From: an uncultured Paenibacillaceae bacterium
GTDB taxonomy: Bacteria > Bacillota > Bacilli > Aneurinibacillales > Aneurinibacillaceae
Reading direction: 5' to 3'
Length of the DNA: 64,000 nucleotides
NCBI GenBank assembly: GCA_937874515.1
Contig: CALNBV010000235.1
Span: 1 to 64,000 of the forward strand
The notes under the pieces were generated by a model. It was not told where the DNA came from. It made no database searches and saw nothing but the letters and a program-made list of their open reading frames with translations. Below, piece by piece: positions 16,775-25,520 of the stretch. Within the stretch, counting starts at the first letter, position 1. The number at the start of each line of letters is the position of its first letter. Both the position numbers and the translations under genes were made by a program.

Positions 16775-17752
16775 ATGGATGTGATTCTTGGGATTGATAC
16801 CAGCAACTACCGAACTTCTTTGTGTTTAATTAATTTACAGGGAAGCATTGTCGCTGAAGAAAAACAGTTGCTGATGGTAGGGAATGGGAAAAAAGGCTTG
16901 CAACAGTCTGAGGCTCTTTTTCAACATGTTAAACAGTTACCTTTACTGGCTAAAAATATGGCCATGAATCATTATCGGTTAGTGGCTGTGGCCGTAAGCC
17001 GTAAGCCTCGCCCTGTTGAGGGAAGTTACATGCCCGTATTTCTAGCCGGTGAGACGGTAGCGGAAATGATTAGCCATTTTCAACAGATACCTTTATTTTA
17101 TACCACTCATCAGGAAGGGCACATTGCTGCAGGTGAATATACCTTAGAAAACCCTATTGATGTCAATCATTTTCTCGTTGTTCACCTTTCCGGGGGTACG
17201 AGTGAAGTTTTAGATTGCCGCCGGAATCATGAGGGGTATGAAATTCAGCAACTTGGCGGAACAAAGGATCTCCATGCAGGACAGTTAATCGATCGCGTTG
17301 GAGTTGCCCTTGGCCTTCCCTTCCCTTCTGGCCCTTACATCGAAGAAATGGGGCGTGCCATTGACTCTGAAGAGAAGGATTTTTCCGTACCATCTTCTGT
17401 AAATGGATATTGGTTTAGTTTTTCTGGCCCTGAAGCCGCTTTGTTGCGTGCCCATCAGGAAGGGGTATCTCCCGTTAAAATTGCTCGTGGGGCAGAGAGT
17501 TGCATCGCGAATACCATAGAAAAGGTCTTAAGAAAGGCTTTGGAAGAAGGTTATTCAAAGGATATTCTCATTGTTGGCGGCGTAGCGGCCAATAGCTATC
17601 TACGGAATCGATTAATCCATCGTTTATCTCCCAGGTCCATTGGTGCTCGCCTCTACTTTGCAGACCCTCATTATTCTGGGGATAATGCCTTTGGGGTGGC
17701 TCGAATCGGCTTAAATCAATATAAGAGACAAAAGGCGAACGTTGTTTATTAA
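16775..17752 (+). CDS. TsaD/Kae1-like paralogue (peptidase M22 family), function unknown
   Basis: 325 residues. It has the ASKHA fold of TsaD, which makes t6A in tRNA with TsaB, TsaC and TsaE, but is clearly diverged. Retained: GIDTSNYRTS at the N terminus, the metal-site H-Q-E-G-H (TsaD has H-M-E-G-H), LSGGTSEV, LGGTKDLHAGQLIDRVG, FSFSGPEAALLR and SGDNAFG with the metal Asp. The HTE part of the usual SGGHTE is GTSE here. The gene sits between nusB and folD, where B. subtilis has nothing; similar proteins occur there in Clostridia. The real tsaD should be elsewhere. Confidence 0.8.
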   Translation: MDVILGIDTSNYRTSLCLINLQGSIVAEEKQLLMVGNGKKGLQQSEALFQHVKQLPLLAKNMAMNHYRLVAVAVSRKPRPVEGSYMPVFLAGETVAEMISHFQQIPLFYTTHQEGHIAAGEYTLENPIDVNHFLVVHLSGGTSEVLDCRRNHEGYEIQQLGGTKDLHAGQLIDRVGVALGLPFPSGPYIEEMGRAIDSEEKDFSVPSSVNGYWFSFSGPEAALLRAHQEGVSPVKIARGAESCIANTIEKVLRKALEEGYSKDILIVGGVAANSYLRNRLIHRLSPRSIGARLYFADPHYSGDNAFGVARIGLNQYKRQKANVVY

Positions 17753-17851
17753 CCTCTCTCATAACTTTCGCTTTTTACTAAGGTTACTTTACATTTATCC
17801 CTTATTTTCGTTAAACTGAATAAGGAAAAGAATTGTAGGAGGTCGTTTTTC

Positions 17852-18706
17852 ATGGCAGCAGAAATTATTAGCGGGAAAGAAGTAGCAGCAGATATTCGTA
17901 GCCAATTAAGAGAAGAAGTTTTAGGGTTAAAAGAAAAAGGGATTCATCCCGGATTGGCCGTTATTCTTGTTGGTGAAGATCCTGCATCCCAATCCTATGT
18001 CAAAGGAAAAGCCCGTGGCTGTGAAGAAGTCGGTATCTATTCAGAAGTCATTTTAAAAGATGCATCCATTACCCAGGAAGAGTTATTAGGGGAAATTGAC
18101 CGTTTAAATAAAGATTCGAAAATTCATGGGATTCTTGTGCAACTTCCATTGCCAAAACATATTTCTGAAAATGCGGTCATTGACCATATTGCTCCTGAAA
18201 AGGATGTAGATGGCTTTACTCCAGTGAATGTAGGGAATTTAGTGATTGGCGGAGAATGTTACTTACCATGTACACCTCATGGGATCATTGAGTTAATTAA
18301 ACGCTCTGGCCGCTCCATTGCAGGCAAGCATGCTGTTGTAATTGGCCGCAGCAATATTGTGGGCAAACCTGTTTCTTTGCTTCTGTTGCAGGAAAATGCA
18401 ACAGTAACCATTGCACACTCACGCACTGCTAATCTTGCTGAAGTAGCCCGTCAAGCTGATATTCTTGTTGTGGCTGTAGGACGAGCTAAAATGGTTGGCG
18501 CAGATTATGTGAAATCAGGCGCGGTAGTCATTGATGTTGGTGTAAACCGTGGTGAAGATAAGAAATTAGTGGGAGATGTGGACTTTGAAGGCGTGAAAGA
18601 AATCGCCAGTTTCCTGACTCCTGTACCAGGTGGAGTAGGCCCAATGACCATTACCATGTTATTGAAAAATACCGTTGAAGCGGCAAAACGGATTTGCAAA
18701 GCTTAA
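17852..18706 (+). CDS. folD: Bifunctional methylenetetrahydrofolate dehydrogenase/cyclohydrolase
   Basis: 284 residues, typical length. FolD interconverts 5,10-methylene-, methenyl- and 10-formyl-tetrahydrofolate with NADP. Visible: YVKGKARGCEEVG with the catalytic Lys, QLPLPKH, DVDGFTPVN, the Rossmann motif VIGRSNIVGKP, and TPVPGGVGPMT near the C terminus. The AGGAGG site is 10 bases before the ATG. xseA follows 30 bases later. Confidence 0.98.
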   Translation: MAAEIISGKEVAADIRSQLREEVLGLKEKGIHPGLAVILVGEDPASQSYVKGKARGCEEVGIYSEVILKDASITQEELLGEIDRLNKDSKIHGILVQLPLPKHISENAVIDHIAPEKDVDGFTPVNVGNLVIGGECYLPCTPHGIIELIKRSGRSIAGKHAVVIGRSNIVGKPVSLLLLQENATVTIAHSRTANLAEVARQADILVVAVGRAKMVGADYVKSGAVVIDVGVNRGEDKKLVGDVDFEGVKEIASFLTPVPGGVGPMTITMLLKNTVEAAKRICKA

Positions 18707-18736
18707 TATAGACCATTTAATTGCGGGAGGGGAATC

Positions 18737-20098
18737 ATGAGAGAGACCCGATTTATCTATTCTGTCAAAGAAATTACCCGCAGAATAAAAAATCTCTTTG
18801 AACAAGATGAAGACCTGCAAGATGTTTGGATTAGAGGGGAATTGTCCAATTTTACTCATCATTCTAGCGGCCATATGTATTTTACTGTAAAGGATGAGGC
18901 CAGCCGGATGAAGGCAGTCATGTTTGCCGGTGCCAACCGTTATCTTCGTTTTATTCCGAAAAGTGGAGATCGGGTCATTATTAGAGGTTCGATCACCATT
19001 TTTGAGCGGGATGGGCAGTATCAATTGTATGCAAAGGAAATGCAACCTGATGGCATTGGGAGTTTGTATTTAGCCTATGAACAATTAAAGGAGAGACTCA
19101 CCAGGGAAGGGTTATTCGACCAACAATATAAAAAAACCATTCCCCCTTATCCGAAAACCATTGGCGTGATTACATCACCTACAGGTGCAGCGATTCGGGA
19201 CATTATTACAACCATTCGCCGCCGCTATCCCTTAGGAAAAATTCTTCTTCTTCCTGTGCTTGTTCAAGGAGAACAAGCACCAGCTTCCATCAGTCAAGCC
19301 ATCGATCATATGAATCAAAGGAATGATATTGATGTGCTGATTATTGGGCGTGGGGGAGGCTCTATTGAAGAATTGTGGGCGTTTAACGAAGAAATTGTGG
19401 CAAGAAGCATCTTTCATTCCAAAATCCCCATTATTTCTGCAGTAGGCCATGAGACGGATTTTACCATTGCCGATTTTGTGGCAGATGTTCGTGCTGCAAC
19501 ACCCACAGCAGCTGCTGAACTTGCGGTCCCCCATATCCTGGAATTACGGGAGAAAATTGACCGTTTGCAAGACAAGTTGCTAGGAGCGATGATGCATCAG
19601 GTACGGGATGGGCGAAATCGTTTGCTAAGAGCAGAGAAATCCTATGTTTTCCGTCAACCAGGCCGTCAGGTTTTACAATATCAACAAACATTAGATCGGA
19701 TACAGGACCGTTTGAAATTCACCATGAAGCAGCAAATTGCAGGGCAACAGAATCGCTGGAAGGAAAACCATCACAGGCTTCTTTCTGTTGCACCTGATTT
19801 GAAAATAGAGCTTTTATATAAGCAAAATCAACAATTCCAGCATCGTTTAGAACGTGCCATGAAGACCTTATGGCGGGATCGGCTGCGCCAGGCTGATCAC
19901 CTCATGGGCAAATTAGATGCCCTTAGCCCCTTGAAAGTTATGGGGAGAGGTTATGCACTTGTATTTAAAGAGGACGAGGAAAAGAAAAGCCTGGTTCAAT
20001 CTGTGAAGGTTGTGGAAACTGGCGATCAGATCCGTGTGAAATTATCCGATGGGGAGCTTACCTGTGAAGTTCACGGGAAGAAAGAGGAGGATCAATGA
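18737..20098 (+). CDS. xseA: Exodeoxyribonuclease VII large subunit
   Basis: 453 residues. An N-terminal OB fold (about 1-110) precedes the catalytic domain with GVITSPTGAAIRDI, RGGGSIEELW and SAVGHETDFTIADFVAD-RAATPTAAA-like motifs, then a long coiled-coil region (about 260-390) where XseB binds. With XseB it digests single-stranded DNA from both ends. The stop overlaps the xseB start region. Confidence 0.97.
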   Translation: MRETRFIYSVKEITRRIKNLFEQDEDLQDVWIRGELSNFTHHSSGHMYFTVKDEASRMKAVMFAGANRYLRFIPKSGDRVIIRGSITIFERDGQYQLYAKEMQPDGIGSLYLAYEQLKERLTREGLFDQQYKKTIPPYPKTIGVITSPTGAAIRDIITTIRRRYPLGKILLLPVLVQGEQAPASISQAIDHMNQRNDIDVLIIGRGGGSIEELWAFNEEIVARSIFHSKIPIISAVGHETDFTIADFVADVRAATPTAAAELAVPHILELREKIDRLQDKLLGAMMHQVRDGRNRLLRAEKSYVFRQPGRQVLQYQQTLDRIQDRLKFTMKQQIAGQQNRWKENHHRLLSVAPDLKIELLYKQNQQFQHRLERAMKTLWRDRLRQADHLMGKLDALSPLKVMGRGYALVFKEDEEKKSLVQSVKVVETGDQIRVKLSDGELTCEVHGKKEEDQ

Positions 20099-20343
20099 TG
20101 GACAAGACAAATGAAGAGTTGTCTTTCGAAGTAGCCATGAAACGCTTAGAAGCCGTTGTTGAACAACTTGAGGGTGGGGAAGTTCCCCTTGAAGAAGCTA
20201 TTGCTCTTTTTCAAGAAGGAATGGAGTTATCCCGGGTGTGCAATCGAAAACTAACGGATGTTGAGCATAAAATTGAAATGCTGCTGGAAAAAGAAGGCCA
20301 ATTGACTCCTACCCCTTTTGAGTTGGAGGGAAATCAGGAGTGA
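20098..20343 (+). CDS. xseB: Exodeoxyribonuclease VII small subunit
   Basis: 81 residues, two-helix hairpin family: SFEVAMKRLEAVVEQLEGGEVPLEEAI-type opening and LFQEGMELSRVCNRKL. It binds the coiled coil of XseA. Two adjacent ATGs (20095 and 20098) are possible; 20098 has 7 bases after GAGGAGG and is preferred. The 3' end overlaps ispA by 4 bases. Confidence 0.96.
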   Translation: MDKTNEELSFEVAMKRLEAVVEQLEGGEVPLEEAIALFQEGMELSRVCNRKLTDVEHKIEMLLEKEGQLTPTPFELEGNQE

Positions 20344-21230
20344 GTGAATTAAAGAGTTTTCTGCAAGCAAAGAGCAACATCATTGAAACGGAATTAAGCA
20401 AGTATTTGAATACGAATGAGATTCCTGTAATTTTACAGCAATCCATGTCTTATTCAGTGGATGCTGGCGGCAAAAGGATGCGTCCGATTTTAATTTTAGC
20501 CACCATAGAGGCTTTTGGCCAACCATCGGAAAAAGGGTTGCCAGTAGCTTGTGCTGTGGAAATGGTGCACACCTATTCATTAATCCATGATGACCTGCCT
20601 GCGATGGATAATGATGATTATCGACGGGGCAAATTAACCAATCATAAAGTGTTTGGTGAAGGAATGGCCATTTTAGCTGGAGATGGTTTATTAACCTTTG
20701 CTTTCGAAATCATGAGTAAGGGAACATATGAAGGAGTTCCAATCCAGGGGATTTTGCAAATTGTACGGGAATTAGCCCTTTATGCAGGACCGAAAGGAAT
20801 GGTTGGCGGTCAGGTTGCAGATTTAGAAGGGGAAAATAAAACCCTTTCTTTAGAAGAACTACAATATATTCATCAGCATAAAACGGCGGACCTGTTGATT
20901 TTCTGTGTCAGGGCTGGGGCTATTTTAGCAGGTGCCAGTGAAAAGCAGTTAACTAGTTTAACCCATTATGCACAACATATTGGCATGGCGTTTCAAATTC
21001 AAGATGACATTCTTGATGTTATGGGCGACCAGGAGAAGATGGGAAAACAGGTGGGCAGCGATGAGAAATTAAATAAATCCACCTATCCTTCCTTATTGGG
21101 CATGGAGGAATCCCAACGGCTCCTCGAAGAACATGTACAATCTGCTCTGCAAGCATTAGCGGAAGCAGGAGTAGCAGACTCAGGGGTACTTGCTTCTCTC
21201 GCTCGTTTTATACAGCAAAGAGATCATTAA
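20340..21230 (+). CDS. ispA: Farnesyl diphosphate synthase
   Basis: 296 residues. It condenses isopentenyl diphosphate with dimethylallyl and geranyl diphosphate. First Asp-rich motif is HDDLPAMDNDD (about 83-92) and the second is QDDILDVMGD (about 223). The small pattern before the first motif fits C15 product length. The start is GTG, with GGAGGG 9 bases upstream. It is followed by dxs, giving an isoprenoid gene pair. Confidence 0.95.
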   Translation: MSELKSFLQAKSNIIETELSKYLNTNEIPVILQQSMSYSVDAGGKRMRPILILATIEAFGQPSEKGLPVACAVEMVHTYSLIHDDLPAMDNDDYRRGKLTNHKVFGEGMAILAGDGLLTFAFEIMSKGTYEGVPIQGILQIVRELALYAGPKGMVGGQVADLEGENKTLSLEELQYIHQHKTADLLIFCVRAGAILAGASEKQLTSLTHYAQHIGMAFQIQDDILDVMGDQEKMGKQVGSDEKLNKSTYPSLLGMEESQRLLEEHVQSALQALAEAGVADSGVLASLARFIQQRDH

Positions 21231-21329
21231 TGAAGATGCCGTAACCAGATGGTTGCGGCTTCAGTTGTTGTTTAATATCAGTTTGTGATAACATAATGAA
21301 AACCATGCAGTGAAAGTGAGGAGTTTTCC

Positions 21330-23213
21330 TTGTTAGCATCTATCCATTCCCCGGAACAGTTGAAAAAATTAAATTCACAACAACTGGTGCAATTAGCCGG
21401 GGAGATTCGAGAATTTCTCGTATCCAATTTGGCAGTTACTGGAGGGCATTTAGCCCCTAATCTTGGCGTTGTTGAATTAACGATTGCATTACATTATGTG
21501 TTTAATAGTCCCCAGGATAAATTGATTTGGGATGTAGGGCATCAAGCCTATGTCCATAAAATCCTAACAGGGCGAATGGACCGTTTCGATACATTAAGAA
21601 AATATAAAGGTCTCTGTGGTTTTCCCAAGTGTTCTGAGAGTGTCCATGATGTTTGGGAAACAGGACATAGCAGCACATCCCTATCTGCAGCCATAGGAAT
21701 GGCCATTGCCCGTGATTTAAAAAAGGAAAAGAATCATGTTGTTGCAGTCATCGGAGATGGGGCTTTGACTGGTGGAATGGCTTTTGAAGCGTTAAATCAT
21801 ATCGGCCATGAAAAGAAAGATTTAATTGTTGTTTTAAACGATAATGAAATGTCTATTGCAGAAAATGTAGGGGCTATGCACAATTATTTAAGTAACCTGC
21901 GCACCAATGGAAGTTATATCCAGGCGAAAAAGGAAGTGGAAAGTCTTCTTAAAAAGATTCCTGCAGTAGGCGGGACCATGGCTCGCTTGGCTGAACGCGT
22001 GAAAGATAGCTTAAAGTATCTTTTGGTATCAGGGGTGCTCTTTGAAGAATTAGGGTTAACTTATTTAGGTCCTGTTGATGGCCATAATATGTCTGATTTG
22101 ATGGAAAATATGAAAAGGGCTAAGAAAACGAAAGGGCCTGTCCTTCTTCATGTGATTACCAAAAAGGGAAAAGGGTATGGACCTGCGGAAGCGGATTCAG
22201 ATACGTTCCATGGATTGGGTCAGTATAAAGCAGACAGTGGGGAAGTCATTAAGGCGGAAGGGCCTCCATCCTATACCAGTGTGTTTTCTCGAACAATGGT
22301 ACAGTTAGGCAATGAAGATGAACGAATTGTTGCCATTACGGCTGCAATGCCTGGGGGAACAGGTCTGAAGGCTTTTGCTGAAAAGTACCCTGACCGATTT
22401 TTTGATGTTGGCATTGCAGAACAACATGCTACCACATTAGCTGGATCCATCGCTTCCCAGGGATTAAAACCGGTTTTTGCAGTATACTCCACTTTCTTAC
22501 AGAGAGGGTATGACCAGTTATTGCATGATGTTTGCAGGCAAAATTTAAATGTAGTATTTGCTGTGGACCGTGCGGGATTGGTTGGAGCAGATGGGGAAAC
22601 TCATCAGGGGGTTTTCGATATCGCATTTATGCGTATGATTCCCAATATGACCATAATGATGCCGAAGGACGAAAATGAATTTCAGCATATGTTATATACA
22701 GCGTTCCATTATGACCAGGGGCCCATTGCCGTACGTTATCCCCGGGGAAATGGGGAAGGAGTTCCTATGGATGAAGAACTTCATGAAATCCCCATTGGAA
22801 AAAGCGAAATAATACATCAAGGTGAAAACGTGGCGATTATTGCCTTTGGCAATATGGTTCCTACTGCATTACAAGGAGCTGCAATCCTCAAAGGAGAGGG
22901 TATGCAACCTACGGTAGTGAACGCACGTTTTGCTAAACCTTTAGATGAAGAATTGCTGTTTACTCTTGCAAGAGAGGGATATTCCATCATTACCTTAGAA
23001 GAAGGATGCCTTACAGGGGGATTTGGCAGTGCTGTAATGGAAACCTTATCTCAAGCTGGTTTTTACCATACTGTTGTAGAATGTATGGGTGTTCCTGATC
23101 AGTTTATTGAACATGGAAGTGTGACAGAACAAAGGGAGGAAATGGGCCTGACTGCAGATGTGCTTGCTAAGAAAGTGATTTCTTTGTGGCCTGCTCAGAG
23201 ACAGCGCGCATAA
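21330..23213 (+). CDS. dxs: 1-deoxy-D-xylulose-5-phosphate synthase
   Basis: 627 residues. It joins pyruvate and glyceraldehyde 3-phosphate with thiamine diphosphate, the entry step of the MEP isoprenoid pathway. Visible: ETGHSSTS with a substrate His, the ThDP motif GDGALTGG...NDN, and DVGIAEQHA with the catalytic Glu. The start is TTG with GTGAGGAG 7 bases upstream; it aligns with other Dxs starts. The 99-base gap after ispA holds only an imperfect hairpin (about 21238-21260) without a T run. Confidence 0.97.
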   Translation: MLASIHSPEQLKKLNSQQLVQLAGEIREFLVSNLAVTGGHLAPNLGVVELTIALHYVFNSPQDKLIWDVGHQAYVHKILTGRMDRFDTLRKYKGLCGFPKCSESVHDVWETGHSSTSLSAAIGMAIARDLKKEKNHVVAVIGDGALTGGMAFEALNHIGHEKKDLIVVLNDNEMSIAENVGAMHNYLSNLRTNGSYIQAKKEVESLLKKIPAVGGTMARLAERVKDSLKYLLVSGVLFEELGLTYLGPVDGHNMSDLMENMKRAKKTKGPVLLHVITKKGKGYGPAEADSDTFHGLGQYKADSGEVIKAEGPPSYTSVFSRTMVQLGNEDERIVAITAAMPGGTGLKAFAEKYPDRFFDVGIAEQHATTLAGSIASQGLKPVFAVYSTFLQRGYDQLLHDVCRQNLNVVFAVDRAGLVGADGETHQGVFDIAFMRMIPNMTIMMPKDENEFQHMLYTAFHYDQGPIAVRYPRGNGEGVPMDEELHEIPIGKSEIIHQGENVAIIAFGNMVPTALQGAAILKGEGMQPTVVNARFAKPLDEELLFTLAREGYSIITLEEGCLTGGFGSAVMETLSQAGFYHTVVECMGVPDQFIEHGSVTEQREEMGLTADVLAKKVISLWPAQRQRA

Positions 23214-23218
23214 TTCAT

Positions 23219-24034
23219 ATGGGGAAAAAGGAACGATTAGATGTTCGTTTAGTACAAGAAGGATTTAGTGCCAGCCGGGAAAAGGCCAGAGCCGTAATTA
23301 TGGCCGGATTGGTCTATGTAGATCATGAAAGAATGGATAAACCAGGGATGAAAGTGGACCTGGACCGTCCCATTACAGTAAAGGGACAAGTACACCCTTA
23401 TGTGAGTCGGGGTGGATTAAAATTAGAAAAAGCCATTAAAACCTTCTCCCTTGATTTTACAGACAAGGTTGTCATGGATATCGGGGCATCGACAGGGGGG
23501 TTTACTGATTGTTCCCTGCAGAATGGAGCACGCCTGGTGTATGCTATTGATGTTGGGTATGGCCAATTAGACTGGTCTTTACGGCAAAATGAAAAAGTTG
23601 TGGTTATGGAACGGACTAATTTCCGCTACCTTACTCCCCAGGAATGGGAAGGGGAAGCTATTGATTTTGCCACTATTGATGTGTCCTTTATCTCATTGCG
23701 TATAATCCTGCCAGTGTTAAAAGATTTTCTGAAAATTGGAGGCGGGGTAGTTGCATTAATTAAGCCCCAATTTGAAGCGGGAAGGGAACAGGTAGGAAAA
23801 CATGGCGTTGTAAGAGACCCTGCAGTTCATTTACAAGTCATTGAAAATATTGCGGCTTTTAGTGCAACACTGGGGTATACTATAAAAGGTCTTTCTTTCT
23901 CACCCATTACTGGGGGAGAAGGAAATATTGAATTCTTGCTTTATCTTGAGTGGGAAAACAAGCCAGAAGGGTATCCGGAGAGTATTTCGGAATTAATGAA
24001 GAAAACAGTGCAGGAAGCCCATAATGTTTTTTAA
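23219..24034 (+). CDS. tlyA: TlyA-family rRNA 2'-O-methyltransferase (YqxC)
   Basis: 271 residues. An N-terminal S4 RNA-binding domain (KKERLDVRLVQEGFSASREKA-type) is joined to an FtsJ-like methyltransferase with SAM motif MDIGASTGGFTD and catalytic region TIDVSFISLR. TlyA methylates ribosomal RNA in mycobacteria; the Bacillus role is less clear. The ATG at 23219 matches homologues, but no ribosome site is visible and it lies 5 bases after the dxs stop, so it may be coupled. A GTG at 23186 is in frame but unsupported. Confidence 0.93.
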   Translation: MGKKERLDVRLVQEGFSASREKARAVIMAGLVYVDHERMDKPGMKVDLDRPITVKGQVHPYVSRGGLKLEKAIKTFSLDFTDKVVMDIGASTGGFTDCSLQNGARLVYAIDVGYGQLDWSLRQNEKVVVMERTNFRYLTPQEWEGEAIDFATIDVSFISLRIILPVLKDFLKIGGGVVALIKPQFEAGREQVGKHGVVRDPAVHLQVIENIAAFSATLGYTIKGLSFSPITGGEGNIEFLLYLEWENKPEGYPESISELMKKTVQEAHNVF

Positions 24035-24051
24035 TAAATGAAGCAGTAGTG

Positions 24052-24080
24052 AAAAAAGGCGGGGGCTCCCGCCTTTTTTT
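24052..24080 (+). terminator. Terminator after tlyA
   Basis: A-run plus GGCGGG pairs with CCCGCC plus T-run around a short loop; strong intrinsic terminator. Confidence 0.9.
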
Positions 24081-24165
24081 TAGGTCTTTTGGAAAAAAAC
24101 AAGGTATAATAAATAGGAAAAAAAGATCGACTAGCTTGTAACCCTTATTAAATGAGGTGTTTTTG

Positions 24166-25029
24166 TTGACGACCATTGGGATTGCTTTAAATAAAGATAA
24201 ACCAAGTGCTTTCGATGTTGCAATTGAATTGATTCACTTATTAGAAGATAAGAAGGCAAACGTGTATATTGATGATACAGTTGCATCAGAAATTGGACGT
24301 AGTGATTTAGCCTTGCCCATCGCTGATTTTCATAAATTTGTTGATATCCTTTTTGTTCTTGGGGGAGATGGAACCTTATTAGGTTTTGCCCGGGAAATTT
24401 CCCATTATTCCATTCCTATTTTAGGAATTAATCTTGGCCACCTAGGCTTTCTTTCTGAAGCAGAACCTGCTGACTTACCCAATGCCATTGATAAAATATT
24501 AAATGGCCATTATTATGTGGAACATCGGATGATGTTGGAGACAGAAGTCATTCGTAATGGAGAAGTGATTTATCCATCCATCGCTTTAAATGATATTGGA
24601 ATTGCCAAGGGCAGTTTCAATCGCATGATTAAGTGTGCTGTATACTCAGATGATTTATACGTAGGGACCTTTAATGGGGATGGGGTTATCGTTTCTACCC
24701 CTACAGGCTCTACGGCATATTCACTTTCTGCAGGTGGACCCATTGTGGTTCCATATATTAGCGTCATTTTGCTGACGCCTGTTGCGCCACATTCTTTAAC
24801 AGCAAGACCCTTTGTTTTTCCTGCTGACGAAGAGATCCATATTATTGTGGAATCCACCCATAAAGATATTGGACTTACGATTGATGGCCAATTAGGTTAT
24901 CCTTTAGAAGCCAAAGATAAAATTGTCATTCGCCGTTCAGCCAATATCACATCTTTAATTAAATGGGAAGAACGGAGCTTTTTTGAAGTGATACGCAAGA
25001 AATTACATGGGGAGGAAGGGGATTCATGA
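24166..25029 (+). CDS. nadK: NAD kinase
   Basis: About 287 residues. It phosphorylates NAD to NADP. Hallmarks are LGGDGTLLG near residue 66 and the NAD-binding stretch FNGDGVIVSTPTGSTAYSLSAGGP. The start is a TTG at 24166, 6 bases after GAGGTG; a GTG at 24157 lies within the ribosome site. The stop overlaps the possible upstream start of argR. nadK between tlyA and argR is common in Clostridia, while B. subtilis keeps it elsewhere. Confidence 0.94.
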   Translation: MTTIGIALNKDKPSAFDVAIELIHLLEDKKANVYIDDTVASEIGRSDLALPIADFHKFVDILFVLGGDGTLLGFAREISHYSIPILGINLGHLGFLSEAEPADLPNAIDKILNGHYYVEHRMMLETEVIRNGEVIYPSIALNDIGIAKGSFNRMIKCAVYSDDLYVGTFNGDGVIVSTPTGSTAYSLSAGGPIVVPYISVILLTPVAPHSLTARPFVFPADEEIHIIVESTHKDIGLTIDGQLGYPLEAKDKIVIRRSANITSLIKWEERSFFEVIRKKLHGEEGDS

Positions 25030-25052
25030 GCGATCAACATGTGGGGAAAAGC

Positions 25053-25508
25053 ATGAATAAAGGGCAGCGCCATATTAAAATTAGAGAATTAATTACTAAG
25101 TTTGATATTGAAACCCAGGATGAATTAGTCGATTTTCTATATAGTGATGGGTTTCATGTTACACAGGCTACAGTATCTAGAGATATTAAAGAACTTCAAT
25201 TAATAAAAGTGCCTACCCATGATGGAAAATATAAGTATTCTTTGCCTTCACCATTAGACCAGCGTTTTAATATCCACCTTAAATTAAAACGGACATTAAT
25301 TGACAGTTTCATCAGTATTGATCAAGCAGATAATTTATTGGTGATGAAAACCATGCCAGGACACGCTAATGCAGTTGGATCCCTGATTGACAATTTAGAT
25401 TGGCAGGAAATCATGGGTACCATCTGTGGGGATGATACAATCCTTATCATTTGCCGGACAAAAGAAAGTGGAGAGGATGTATCCAGGCGTTTTCTTGATA
25501 TGTTATAG
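25053..25508 (+). CDS. argR: Arginine repressor ArgR/AhrC
   Basis: 151 residues. A winged helix (about 1-70; TQATVSRDIKEL is the recognition part) and an arginine-binding hexamerisation domain with GTICGDDTILIICR. It represses arginine synthesis and activates catabolism. The ATG at 25053 matches the start of B. subtilis AhrC exactly (MNKGQRHIKIRE), with GTGGGGA upstream. An ATG at 25026, which overlaps the nadK stop behind a strong GGGGAGGAAGGGG site, would add 9 residues; I cannot exclude it. Confidence 0.96.
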   Translation: MNKGQRHIKIRELITKFDIETQDELVDFLYSDGFHVTQATVSRDIKELQLIKVPTHDGKYKYSLPSPLDQRFNIHLKLKRTLIDSFISIDQADNLLVMKTMPGHANAVGSLIDNLDWQEIMGTICGDDTILIICRTKESGEDVSRRFLDML

Positions 25509-25520
25509 GGAGGAAAAGCA

